From Marsupella aquatica (Eukaryota; Marchantiophyta), in contig OZ316899.1 in NCBI GenBank assembly GCA_973895155.1, positions 3,472,001 to 3,536,000 on the forward strand: a stretch of 64,000 bases of DNA, in the 5' to 3' direction. Shown in pieces: positions 32,310 to 44,200 of this stretch (positions are counted from its first letter, which is position 1; every line of letters starts with the position of its first letter). The notes under the pieces were generated by a model. It saw nothing but the letters and a program-made list of their open reading frames with translations. It ran no database searches and was not told where the DNA came from. The position numbers were made by a program, and so were the translations under genes.

Positions 32310-33811
32310 GGTCACCGGTAGTCACGGAACTCGACTACCTTAACACTTAGCTCCGGCGTCGCTGACTCCAACGCCGAGCTCCCTTATGGTCCAGGCCCGG
32401 ATAGGCCATCCGGGGAGGACTTAACATGGGGAGACTTGTGGGCAATGAGACGTGGCACTAGCGAGGCAAGGAGCCAAGCTGGGGGCACACACTAAGGACT
32501 TGGACTAGCCAATGGCTGGTCGGGTCAAGGAGATATGGGCTGGGCTCAAGGATGGCCATCCGGACCTCCGGATGGACTTTGAGTTATGAGGGCTTGAGTA
32601 TGAGCTCCTCTTGGGCCCAGGGCCAATGGAGTTGAAGCCATTGGCAACGGACGCTTGGGGCGCAAGTTGTGGCCCGAGCCGGGTTGGGCCGGTCGGGGGC
32701 CCCAAGCGGTAATCAGACCTGAGGGCCTAGGCATGAGCACTGGGTCGGCCCGGTCACAACGGGCTAAGGCACTCCATTTGCGGATGCCTATCAAGAAAGT
32801 TATGGGCGTTGCCAGTTGGTGGCGCACCCATTATGCGCGATGGGATCCGGGTTGGGGGCCAAATGTTTAGGGACCAAAGCTGGTCTGGGGTGGCATGTCT
32901 CCAGAAGCATATATGAGGGGAGTGGTGTCTCCCTGGGGGCTAAGGGCGAGCCAAAGTCGTGAGCCGCGGCGGTCGCGACACTAAGGGAAACCGCCAAATG
33001 GAAATGGCGATATCTTCCCAACGGAAAGTCCGTTGGAGGACTTATTGGGTGTGTTAGAAAGCTCTTGAGGAGGGATACGCCCTCCGGAGCTCAGCTGGAT
33101 CTGGGGGTACCTTGGGGTCTTGGGGTTTGCGGGTGTTAACTCACCCGCTTGCCAAATCCTGCCGAACAGCAGCCAAGCCGCGTTCAGTCTCCCAAGGGAG
33201 GTTGCATTGGGGAGGCAAGGCCAAGTAGGTGTGTAGGTTGAGTCCCAAGAGTGTTTGGCCCCTAGACCATTAGTGAGGTGAACCAAGAGTGGATTCTAGG
33301 GTTGGGGCCATTCTGGTCTCGGCGTGTTGGGCCATGAGCATGTCCTGAGATCAGGGCGGTCAGTTGGTGATGGATAGGTACGAGGGGGAACCCGAGCCGC
33401 GCCCAAGGAAGGAGCTATCCTGGACAGACAGTGGGCGTGAGCTCTGGTTCCGGCTTATGGCATCGGGAGGACCTATCGCTGACCTATTTACCAACGTCTG
33501 TTGAGCTTGAGTTAGGATGCTAGACTTGGGGAGTTCTAGATCCTAAAGGATCACTTACTGAGGTGCTTGGTTGCTTGTGTAGATAGGGAGGACCATTGAG
33601 TAGCGGTTGTGTTAGGGAGCAAGTGCGGCTTCGTATGGGAGGGGCCACTGGCGGTGCAAGGGGCACTAGGTTGCTTGCTCGAGGTATTCCGTGGAGGCGT
33701 TCGGGCACCAAGGGCACTTAGGCGTGAGTGCTGGGATTGGTGAGGGCGCTGGGTGGCAAGGTCCAGCACTCCGGTCCATCGGCAAAAGACTGTTGTGCTC
33801 CTGACTCTAGT
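32310..33811. mobile_element. 1.5 kb GC-rich insertion in element E, type unknown
   Basis: The insert is flanked by GTGAAAG at 32303-32309 and 33812-33818. Removing it and one copy rejoins the element E frame between protease and methyltransferase exactly. The sequence is visibly more GC-rich than its surroundings. I see no terminal inverted repeat, no TG…CA ends and no convincing coding frame. It may be a non-autonomous retro-element. Confidence 0.6.
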
Positions 33812-34811
33812 GTGAAAGCATGACGCCATGCATCATGCATGTATCAATTGGGCCGCATTTTGTTGCAAGGCCTCTCCAGTATGTGGCACCAGTACCACAT
33901 ACTGGTGCCACAATAGTATCAACAAGTAATACACTCATCATGTGTTCCTCATGTGGCTCCTCCATTGCCAAAACATCTGTTGCATGTGCGTTACCTTCAA
34001 TCAAATCAGCAGATCTAGTAATCAAACTACTAAATGTTGCCAAAGACAATGGTGCAGATTTAGGACCTCCCATAGGTCCACTAAATTGCACTGGCAATCG
34101 GCTCAATTGAGCATCCCCAGATCGCCAATCGGGTCGATATGACATCGACTCATCCAAAAAATCAAGAACAAATCCCATAAGATAAAGTACTATACATCCC
34201 ACTAACACATCATATGACTCAGCCTTAGTCAAAATAGCTTGAGCCTGGATCCGTGAGTTATCCTTTGGATGATCCTCTTGAATCCTAAATTCAAGTGCTT
34301 GTCTGGTGATATGTTGTTCGGGTGTAGGTCCTCCCAAAGAAGTCTGAATGGGAAAGGGACACTCCTCCAAATCATTTGGACGCAATCCCAATCCTTGTAT
34401 TGCAGACTTACCCAACATCAAGGGCTGAGCACTAGTATCTAGTAACACTTGTTATGGCTGGTATATTGCTCCAAAAGGCCCAACTAATTGGAAGATACCA
34501 CTCCAATTATCCAATGATACCACACTAGGTTTAAACCTAGTTCTCTCAAAGGCAGGGCGTGTTGGTAACTCCATCAACCTCGCCACTGCTGCTTGCCATG
34601 TTTCACCACTAGCAATAGGTGGAATCAACTCCACAACTTCAACATTATGCATTGTCTTTGCACGAGAAGCAACAACTGGAGTCAGTGTCTTCACATAATG
34701 TGGCCGCCAATTTGAACACTTTAGCTGGACTAACTCCCAATGCCAACATATCTATTGCTGAAAATAATGGGGTGTGCACAATGTTTGTGGCCGCCCCCAT
34801 CAAGGTACTTG
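33812..34811 (-). pseudogene. Element E protease region
   Basis: The minus-strand frame from about 34694 runs through SLDNWSGIFQLVGPFGAIYQP, an in-frame TAA (34452; CAA by a C-to-T change) and then QVLLDTSAQPLMLG, a retropepsin active site (DTSA). Downstream are GLGLRPNDLEECP and LTKAESYDVLVGCIVLYLMG, which match the protease flap and C-terminal hydrophobic-Gly region. It continues in frame to the methyltransferase once the 1.5 kb insert is removed. Upstream, D1 cuts it off at 34811. Confidence 0.75.
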
Positions 34812-35277
34812 TGTGACACTGCCGGTACGGTGGGTAATGAGTGATTCGGCCTAACCACGCTTAGCACGCGCGTTAGGGGTATCTTAGGCCATAATTATTA
34901 GCGTAACAACAGTATTTAGGTAGCCATTATGAGTAGGACATCATTAGTCAATAAGGGGCATTCGTGTTTGGGCTGGCGGCGGGTTGCCATTTGCACGCCC
35001 TGTTTGCGAGCGTGTAATGGACCCCCTCCCTCGGGTCCGTATAACAAACTTCGGGAGACGGCCACTGACACGCGCTGACCCGGACTGGCAGAGTGGCCGG
35101 TACACTGCAAGCATGAAAGGCTTGGCCTATAAGCGACGAGGAGACGTCGGGCGACCAACGAGCTCTCAGGGTATAAAAAGGGGGCCAATCCTTTGTAGTG
35201 CACCAGTTCTTCAGTCCACGCGCCAGCTTTGACCCCAATTCTCTCGCCCATCCTTAGTCGCCTTCTATCTCCTCTGA

Positions 35278-38026
35278 ATGTCGCACACGATCCTTTCTAG
35301 TTCAGCCATACGATTTTGGACATAGTTCTTGTCTATCGGGGGGCACTTGGCCGACTCATTAAAACACGCCAACCCACACCGATACAAAATTGAACGCGAG
35401 TACAAGAGAGCCATCCGCCTAGCAGGCCGCCACCACTATCTCCTTAACTTTGATTACCCGTCCCAGAGCAAGCTTTACCGACCCAAAGAAATATCAGGGT
35501 ACTTCTTCGACAAGGGCAAATACATCAGCTTTTGGGAGGCATTGCTTTGGCTTCCGGACGCGGTCTTCACTATCCCGGGCACGATTGACTTACAGCGGCA
35601 CCACTTTGACCACATCCCTGCTCGGGTCCACGCCATCATCCACAACAAGTTCAACACTACCCGGTCGACAAGGCCGTCTACACTTGCTTCAAAAAACCTC
35701 TACCGACACCTGTAGAACTTCATGGGAACCAGACCATCAACCACCGGTGCCGGCCTAGCCGAGCCCATGCCAGTACTTGCACCAACACCGGCTCAGGCTC
35801 AGGCTCCGCCTCAGCCTAGCCGATCCCCACTGCCGGTTGCCCCGCCCGTACAGGTGCGATCCGTCATCAATGCTGTGGACCTTAGCGATGACGACGAGGA
35901 TACCCCACCCTTGCTCAGGTGGCCCAAAGGAGCGAGCACCCAGGGAGCCGGCACTACATTGCCCCCTCCCTAGGCCCGGACCCGAGTAGCGGCTCTGGTG
36001 GACAACACGGTGACCGTAGACGCCTCCCCAATACTAACGGCGGTGGCACTACCCATACCCGATCGGGAGGATGGGGAGATGTCACCCTCTCCGAGCCATC
36101 ACGGGAGCCAGTCTTGGGGAAAGAAGAGGAAGGAACCCGCAGCTGTATCCGGGTTAACCATGGCCACGGTAGCCGCGGCCAAGGTGACAATGCACCGCAT
36201 GGGGGAGAACGTGCATAAGAACATCCTCCACCCCAAACATGTGGTGTACTTGAAGACTCAGGGGTTCGAGCACCTCGCCTCTCTCCTCTGGAACACCTGC
36301 AGGTACTACAGGGAGGACATGACGGAGTTCATCAAGAATTATGACGACGCCCATCAGCAGACTCGGCTACGGGGGCAGGAATATATCCCTCATAGAGGAG
36401 CGGCTCAGGATGATCTTCGGGCTACCCAAGGGAGATCAACGAGTTGAATCACGGGCTCTCGGGGGCAAAGGAGCCAAGTACCAATCCTTGAGTTTTCCCT
36501 CCGAGGGGTCAGTGGACAACGGGTTCGTGATGAGGACCTGCCTCATCCCCAAGATAGCCGAGCGGCTGGAGTTCCAGAGGTACACCCTCCACATGATGGA
36601 ACCCCGGGGCGAGATCTCCGCTGCCCAGGTTATTCAAGTCGAGAACTATCAACCTAGGAAGTGGACGTTGTACTTTGCTAAGAAGTTCCATGAAGAGATG
36701 GAACGGCGAAGGAAGGCGCTATACATCAGCGGGAAGACATATTTTGCAAGCCACGTCAAGATCATTCTTGAGTGGTACGCCCGGGTATAGCGACGGAGAC
36801 AGGAAACAGGTAAACAGGATTTTTTTTCCTATTTTTAAAATGTTGTTACCAGGAAAAACTCACTGTTACCAGGAAAAATGACAATTTGAAAATGCTCCTA
36901 AAACATGTTATTTCCAAAAAAAATCAACAATGCAACATTTTTGGCTAGCTTTGGGTGCTACTATTAGCAACGCCGGGCGCTAGCAAAAAAAACTAGTCAT
37001 AAAAAAATTAGCAGCGCCGGGCGCTAGCAAAAAAATTTCATTAAAAAAAAAATTTGAAAAAAAATTCTGCCGAAATTTGGTGCCCGTACAGTACGGACAC
37101 CTGACCATCTCGGCTGACCCCGCCGAGAAGCGATATCCATACGGTACGGACACCCATAGTGAAAAAAATTTCAAAAAAAGTTTTTTTTTCTCCATCAAAT
37201 TTTGAGAAAAAAAAATGAATTTTTTTTTTTGCATTTTTTTTCGGCGCCGCATCTTGGCGGCCTCTCTGAGATGATGTGGCGACTGATATCAGGTTGATTG
37301 ATGGAAACGACTGATAACTGATGATGTTACTTTACTCCCGGAAAAAAAACTTTTTTTTCTCAAATTTTTTTTTTTCAAAAAAACAAATTCCACCCATTTT
37401 CCTGTTACTAGTTTTTTTCCTGTTACCAGTTTCTGTTATTAAATCCTGTTTCCTGTTTGCTGTCTTTTGTAAACACCTCGTACGCCCGGTTTGATCGACG
37501 AACCCTTCCTCGGGCCAATGTAACTAAGTTGGTTCCGACTAAGTGGGTCTTCCCGGCCTTGGAGAGACGGCCTCAACCCGAGGCCCAAAGTCTGGCAGCC
37601 ACGCAGGCCTCACCCACCCCACCTCCACAAGTAGTCGTAGCCGTGGCCGAAGAGGTACCCGACGAGGCTGTGATCGCAACCTTAGACGCAATCAACCAGG
37701 CCGGGCCGAGTACAGAAGTCAGGGCGGTGGTGGTTTTGACCAAACCCGAGGGTCCAGAAGACCCATCGGTGGCTATTCCAGAGGATAGCACGATGATGGA
37801 GGAGGACACTCCAGCCCCTTCCAACACTACATCCCCAGGGCTGGATGTCACTACTCCGGCTCCTGCGCGAGTTGACGTCTGCCCGTGCCCAAATCTGGAC
37901 AGGCACAACCTGGACCACCCAAAACTCTTCGTACCGGGTACATTTCTGAATGGGCTTTTGGGAGATTTCTCCCAACAGATTGCCCAGGATACCGGGGAGT
38001 TCATGGCCCGGAAGGTAGCCTACTTC
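35278..38026 (+). pseudogene. A-family LTR-encoded protein, D1 copy
   Basis: ATG 35278 corresponds to ATG 17581 of element A. The N-domain (NFDYPSQSKLYRPKE, PGTIDLQRHHFDHIP), linkers, second conserved block (LIEERLRMIFGLPKG) and the start of the C-terminal part are all recognisable. Breaks are an early TAG near codon 16, TAG at 35713-35715 and TAG at 35971-35973 (both CAG in sister copies), a frameshift near 36373, the transposon at 36785, and truncation at 38026. Confidence 0.8.
36785..37479 (+). mobile_element. Non-autonomous Mutator-like element, relative of element F
   Basis: The 695 bp insert is flanked by a perfect 10 bp target duplication GTACGCCCGG (36775-36784 and 37480-37489). Its ends form an imperfect inverted repeat around GACAG(G/C)AAACAGG(T)AAACAGGATTT. 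Like element F it begins GTAT, ends with …GCTGTC-TTTGTAAA…, has CTGTTACCAG words near both ends, and contains the palindrome AGCGCCGGGCGCT (37013-37025, with a variant at 36969). It has A/T homopolymers and no coding capacity. Confidence 0.82.
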
Positions 38027-39684
38027 TTTCACTCAACTTTCTGGTCATTTGACAAGTGCCACTAAATGACATGAAAACAAGTCATTCGGGATGTCAATGT
38101 TGTGGTCATGTATGTCATGCACAATATGACTCCTAAGGGCCTCCGGTGTCTGATTGGCCATAATGGTGATAGGGGCCAACCATTAGGGATGCTACCCACT
38201 CCACATGGTGCGGGATGTAGAAGGCATAAACTCTGGGCGACTAGTTATCTTAATTTGGCATCGCAGTAGTTTTTATGACCCAACTTTTGCACCTTGAAAG
38301 GGCATCACCCAACTTTTGGCAAAACACTCGCAAGTTGTATGACTTTGGAGTCATTTTCCCAAATAGTTGCAAACCACACTCATTTTGTCATTTGTAAACT
38401 AAGGATTTTGGGTCATTTGTGCGTGTGAATGAATATTTTCATCATCTATGCAGTCTTAGGAGAAGTTATTGATGCAAATGACACAAAACAAAGTCATTCA
38501 TGATGTCAATGTTGCAATCATGCACGTCGCAAACAATATGACTCATTGGGGCATGTGGGGGCTAATTGGCCATACTGGTGCTCATAGCCGGCCATTAGGG
38601 ATGTTACCCACCCCACATGGTGTGGGATAGGGTACTCGACAACCTTGGGCCACTAGTTATACCACGTGGCCTCCACAAAGCTTTTTAAAACACACATTTT
38701 GCACCTTGGAAGAGCATCACCCAACTTTGGGCAAAACACTCCCAAGTTGTATGACTTTGGAGTCATTTGCTTGAAGGGGTGCAAACCACTATTGCTTGGT
38801 CATTTGGAAAGGATTTAGAGTCATTTGTGCGCGTGACTAAGGGTTTTTGTCATTTGTGCAGTGCCGGGAGACGTCATTTGTGCAAATGACACAAAAATCA
38901 GTCATTCATGATGTCAATGTTACAGTCATGCATGCCATGGGTAATATGACTTGTTTGGGCCTTCGGGGGCTGATTGGCAATATTTGTGATTGTAGCCGGC
39001 CATTAGGGATGCTATCCACTCCACATGGTGCGGGATAGGATACTTTTCAACCCTCGACCACTAGTTATGCCACTTTGTCTCCTAAAGGTTTTTTGTAGCT
39101 GACTTTTTGCACCAAGGAAGGGCACTGCCCAACTTTGGGCAAAACACTCCCACGTTGTACGACTTAGGAGTTATTTACCTAAAGTGGTCCATATCACTCC
39201 CATTTGGTCATTCCCAAGGGATTCCGAGTCATTTTGCGAGTGAGTGCACTTTTTGGTGATTTGTGGAGTCCTCTAATACGTCATTTATGCATTTGACATG
39301 AAAATGAGTCATTGTTGATGTCAATGCGGCAGTCACGCATGCCATGGACAATATGACTCTTTGGGTCTTGTATGCGGGATTGGTCATATTGGTGATAGGA
39401 GCCCACCATTAAGGATGCTAGCTACCCGTAAAGAATGTATTGCATTTGGCTATTATGGAGTGCCGTGAGTTTAGGTTTTGGGCAATGACATCAAAACAAG
39501 TCATTTATGCTGTCAACCCTAGGAGTGAGGACTATGAGATTAGTGATTTAATATGTGAGTGACTAATTTTATGAGAATGTCCACCAAATGACTTCCTCAC
39601 TTAGGTAATTGTGACGTGTCAATGAGGATGTACATCCTAAACCTATGCATATGTTTGTAATTTGTTTTGTGTTACATGCATATA
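38027..39684. repeat. Tandem repeat of about 409 bp, roughly 3.5 units
   Basis: A unit containing GTCATTC-(G/A)-(T/G)GATGTCAATGT, then AATATGACT, then CCATTAGGGATGCTA-CC and ACTAGTTAT recurs with starts near 38081, 38493, 38901 and 39308 (spacings 412, 408, 407). Units differ by perhaps 15-25 percent. The last 250 bp (39430-39684) is only weakly related. No coding frame is supported. This looks like a small satellite-type array between the two A-family LTR fragments. Confidence 0.8.
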
Positions 39685-41221
39685 TGTGATGCCGCCGGTA
39701 CGGTGGGTAATGAGTGATTCGGACTAACGATGCTTAGCACGCGCGTTAGGGGTATCTTAGGCCATAATTATTAGCATAACGATAGTATTTAGGTAGCCAT
39801 TATGAGTAGGAAATCATTAGTCAATAAGGGGCGTTCGTGTTTGGGCTGGCGGCGGGTCGCCATTCGCAGGCCCGGGTTGCAAGCGTGTAATGGGCCCCCA
39901 CTCTTTCCCCTCGGGTCCGTATAACAAATTTTGGGAGGCGGCCATTGACACGCGCTAACCCGGACTGGCGGAGTGGCCGGTACATTGCAAGCGTGAAAGG
40001 CTCGGCCTATAAGCAACGAGGAGGCGACGAGCGATTGACGAGCTCTCAAGGTATAAAAAGGGGGCCAATCCTTTGTAGTGCACCAGTTCTTCAGCCCACG
40101 CGCCAGCTTCGACCCCATTTCTCTTGCTTATCCTTAGTCGCCTTCCCTCTCGTTTGAATGTTGCACACAATCCTTTCCAGTTCGGCCATACAATTTTGGA
40201 CGTAGTTCCTGTCTATCGGAGGGCACTTGGCCAAATCATTGAAACATGCCAACCCACGACAATACGAGATCGAACGCGAGTACGAGAGAGCCATCCGCCT
40301 AGCAGGCCGCCATCACTATCTCCTTAACTTTGATTACCCATCCCAGAGAAAGCTTTACCGACCCAAAGAAATATTAGGGTACTTCTTTGACGGAGGCAAA
40401 TATATCGGCTTCTGGGAGGCATTGCTTTGGCTCCCGGATGAGGTCTTCAATATCCCAGGTACGATCGACTTACAGCAACACCATTTTGACCACATCCCCG
40501 CTCGGGTCCGGGACATCATCAACAACAATTCCAGCGCTACCCGATCTACAAGGGCGTCTACACTTGCATCAGAAAACCTCTACCGGCACCTACAGAATTT
40601 CATGGCAACCACACCATCGACCACCGGTGCCAGCCCAGCCGTGCCCGCATCAGTACCAGCTCAAGCTCAAACTCCGCCTTAGCTTAGGCAACCCCCGCCA
40701 CCAGTCGCCCCACCCCTACAGGTGAGATCCGTCATCAACGCTGTGGACCTCAGTAACAACGAAGAGGCTACCTTACCCTTGCTCAGGCGGCCTAGAGGAG
40801 CAAGTACCCAGGGAGCCGGCACTACATCGCCCCTTCCCCAGGCCCGGACCAGAGTAGCGGCTCTAGCGGACAACACGGTGACCGTAGCCGCCCCGGCCCC
40901 AATACTAACGGCGGTGGCACTACCTACACCCGATCGAGAGGATGGGGAGGTGTCATCCTCCTCGAGCCAATCTCGGGGAAAGAAGAGGAAGGAACCCGCA
41001 GCTGTATCCGGGCTACCCATGGCCACGGTAGCCGCGGCCAAGGTAACAATGCACCGCATGGGGGAAAATGTGCATAAGAACATCCTCCACCCCAAACATG
41101 CGGTGTACTTGAAGACTCAAGGGTTCGAGCACCTCGCCTCCCTCACCTGGAACACCTACAGATACTACGGGGAGGACATGACGGAGTTTGTCAAGAATTA
41201 TGATGACGTCCGTCAGCATAC
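39685..41221 (+). mobile_element. D2: 5' fragment of an A-family LTR, interrupted by element C
   Basis: It starts TGTGATGCCGCC and aligns with element A from 17115 onward, including the TATA box at 40052-40058. It breaks off at 41221, where the LTR of element C starts. CATAC (41217-41221) is the candidate target duplication; its partner would lie beyond the window. The rest of D2 is expected downstream of element C. Confidence 0.85.
40158..41221 (+). pseudogene. A-family LTR-encoded protein, D2 copy, N-terminal part
   Basis: ATG 40158 corresponds to ATG 17581 of element A. The N-domain, Pro-rich linker, Lys-rich patch and the start of the second conserved block (GFEHLASLTWNTYRYYGED) are present. 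Stops are an early TAG near codon 16 and TAG at 40680-40682, where D1 has CAG. The insertion of element C ends the frame. Confidence 0.8.
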
Positions 41222-44200
41222 TGTGATGCCTAGCCAGGAATCACTGGGCTAGTTTAAGGGGAAAAGGGAAGTGTACCCTAGAAACACCTTAGTATAGCTA
41301 CATAAATAAGGAAAATATAAACAATTAAGGGTGACTATGGAACCCAAGCCGAGGCTGGAAGTAAGGACGCCAGGGGAGAGAACACGATTAGGGTTAGGGC
41401 ACGCTAAGTGCCGGCGGCTAGGGGTAACCAACGGGAGCGAGAACCAGAGGAGGAGAGGGGTAAGGACCGCTCGCGAGGAATAGTAGCTCATTTGCAAGCA
41501 CGAATTGAGCAGGCGACTACGGGCGGCCAACTACTGTCAACTACTTAGGCAAGCGCTCAGGGTGGGAACAGATACCGACTATCAACTCGAGAAGGGTATG
41601 AGCAACGTCAATCAAGCGGCACATTTTTGGGGATGCCTGTTCGAACGGGCAACTGAGTACATTGGGACTTACGAGGACGCAAAATCGGAGAGAGCAGCTC
41701 GAGAACGGCAGGAGCTCGCCCGATTATGGGAGCTGCAGAAAGCTGCCTTCTTAGGAGGAGAACTCATCAAGGCTGAATTCCTGTGGACGCCTACTGGCAA
41801 CGAGCTAGACGACCTGCTGTTTTGCGAAGACAGAGTCGTCGGCATCCGAGAAGCCATCAAACGCTGCAATGACATACACTGGGAGTTGAAGGGTAGCACG
41901 GAGGGGTGGACAAAGGCAACCGTGCTAGGAGAGACATCCACGACAGCCGAGATGAAGAGGAAGGGGAACAACAACGAAGAGGCCACCCCGGCAAAAAGAA
42001 CGCGGTCGGTGGCACCAAAGAAGCCAGCAGAACAACAGAGCAGGAGGCAAAGAGAAGCCGAGGAGGAGGAGGTCGACCCCATCAATGCCATTCCAACAAA
42101 CGATGACACCTGGAAAGGTTGGGCGGCGACCCTACCGGAGGAAGTGCAATTACACTTTGCACGGGAGGAGGATGCATGCTTTACAGCCATGCAGACCAAG
42201 AAGTACCAAGGCTTCATGGCCGGATCCGGCTTGGAAGCCTTTGTAAGATTACCATGGCTGAAGCCGAAGGTGCAGGACTCAGACTTGTTAGAATTCATGG
42301 GATCATGGGAACCCGAGACCAATTCCACGAGGGTGTATGGGAAGGATTTCTATCTCACTCCCCGGGTGATTGCTGAAGTGTTTGGCTTGCCGATGGGTAA
42401 TAAGACCAAGGTTGATACCAGGAAGACCTTACCTGACAAGGAGTTTCGGTCGTTCCCAGGACCATCAACAAAGAATGGCTTCTTCCGGAACACCTGCACC
42501 AACCCGCACATCGGAGAGATGATCGATTTCTTGCGGGTGACCATGCACTGTAACTTGCCGAGGGCAGAGATTGGCAAGGCTCAGGTCTACCTGGCAGAAA
42601 GGCCAGACCCAAGCCGGGATTACAACGGGTACCTCCTCAACCAACTAAAGAAGATCTTGAAGGAGGAACAGCAGGTGATTGGCGTGGGAAGCGTGTCCCG
42701 GCTTGGCTATCACATGCCGCTGTTGTGCCGGTATGCCAGAAGTCAAATCTTTGCCCCAGTACTTCCCCTATCGACAAGAGCACCGGAGGAGGTCCCGGAG
42801 CAGAGGCTGGCACCAGAGAAGCCCAACCAGCCCGACAGTCCGACGATCGAGCAGGTGTTTAGACCAAGGAAAGAAGACTTGCCGATGCAGCAGCCAGGCA
42901 TGCAGAATCTGTTGAAATTGCTGGAGAACGGTTCCGGCAACGGCAACAGAACCGGCACCGATACAGGACGCTGCCCCAGAAGCCGACCTAAGCCGGATTA
43001 CAAGGGAAAACCCCTTTACTGGAGTCAAGGAGAGAGGGAGGCCGGAACACGAGCCGGGAGTCCAGATGTATGTAGGAGCCTCAAGTCCCGAAGCTGAGGA
43101 AAAGCAGGCCGTAGCTCCCGGCCACGACAAGGAGAACAAGAGATCAACACGGAAGCCGGAGGAGGAACCAAGACCGGTGAGAGGTGAAGCCGTGTTCACA
43201 ACAAAACCAGGAGAACAGCGGGAGAAGCCAGTAGTCCAAGCCGAGGAGGAGGCGGTAGAGGACTACAGCAATGATGACTCCGACTACGGGTCGGATCATC
43301 ATGTTCCAGGAGTAAGGACCTGTGGCCGGTTCATCCCCACGCTCCCAAGAGTAGTTCGAGGAGACCCAAGCCAGCAGAGCAGCCCCAAGTCTCCCCCACC
43401 AGATGTCGCTCCCCCGAGCTTTGACGGCATAAAACAGACGGCGCAGGAATTTCAGGAGCAAATCAGGGAGGAAGAGGAGGCAGCCCTGGCTAGGGAAAAG
43501 GATTTACCAGGAGGAGAATGGCCAGAGGACATCAGGCGGCTTGCAGAAAAACAAAGCAACCCTCTTGCCACCGTAGAAGAAATCCGCAAGACGGCTTGGG
43601 AGCAGAGGCCGCGGTGGTTGATGCCGATGACTTCTAGTTACTCCACCTATGCTAAGGATAGAGCCATGGAGTACGGGGAAATGTGTGGAGAGCTGGCGCT
43701 CAGCATCTTTGGGGAGGAAATGGAGCAAGGACCCTTTTTCCAGAGGGAGATGTTGGAGAAGCGCCAATTAGAAGAAGCGGTGGCTTTGGAAAGAAGCAAG
43801 AAGGACGAGGTCATCCGTCGGCTTAGGGCAAGAGAAGCCGAAATCAAAGACCTGGGGGCGGCCAAGAAAGCCCAAGATGAGCTGTGGATTAAGCGGCATG
43901 AGCTAAATATCATGCAGGGCCAATTGGATACCGCACAGTCTGATAATCGGATTATCGAGAATAAACTGACTCGAACCCAAGGAGAGTTGGCCGATGCGAT
44001 CAAGGAGCGAGAGAAGTGGAAGCGAGAGCTGAGGGATGCAGAGGAGGCCCACATAACGGCCAACAACCGGGCCATGGCGGAGACCCAGAGAAGGGAAAGG
44101 GCATTGAAGGGGGAGCTCAAGGTTATCCGCGGAGCCCTTGAGAAGAAGGAGGCCGAGTTAGGGAAATCCTATCAAGGGATTATTGCGCTGCAGCAAGAGC

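Larger units (their letters stand above)
27328..34811 (-). mobile_element. Element E: Ty3 retrotransposon with DNA methyltransferase and PHD finger
   Basis: On the minus strand the parts run protease (34694), C5 methyltransferase (32302-31310), RT (30945), RNase H, integrase (29380) and PHD finger (28121-27967). The 5' LTR, primer-binding site and gag are absent because an A-family LTR (D1) starts at 34812. RT motifs (YIDD, LDLKAGYHQLPIR) and the HHCC integrase place it in Ty3/gypsy, in a branch distinct from A-C. The frame has many stops and frameshifts. A 1.5 kb insert lies at 32310-33811. Confidence 0.8.
34812..38026 (+). mobile_element. D1: 5' fragment of an A-family LTR
   Basis: It starts TGTGACACTGCC, the A-family LTR terminus, and aligns with element A from 17115 to about 19630, where homology ends near 38026 within the coiled-coil coding part. 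It includes the TATA box (35172) and the LTR ORF. A 695 bp transposon interrupts it (36785-37479). The LTR 3' end and any internal region are absent. Confidence 0.85.

Noticed and set aside
37000-37260. Minus-strand lysine/phenylalanine-rich frame
   Set aside because: It is made by A/T homopolymers in the non-autonomous element, with no protein-like composition.
38027-39684. CRISPR-like or short-spaced repeat array
   Set aside because: The units are about 409 bp and repeat along their whole length; there are no short repeats with unique spacers.
41388-41400. Telomere-like TTAGGGTTAGGG word (also near 63667, and inverted near 13200)
   Set aside because: It is a single short word inside the start of the B/C LTR ORF and conserved as coding sequence.
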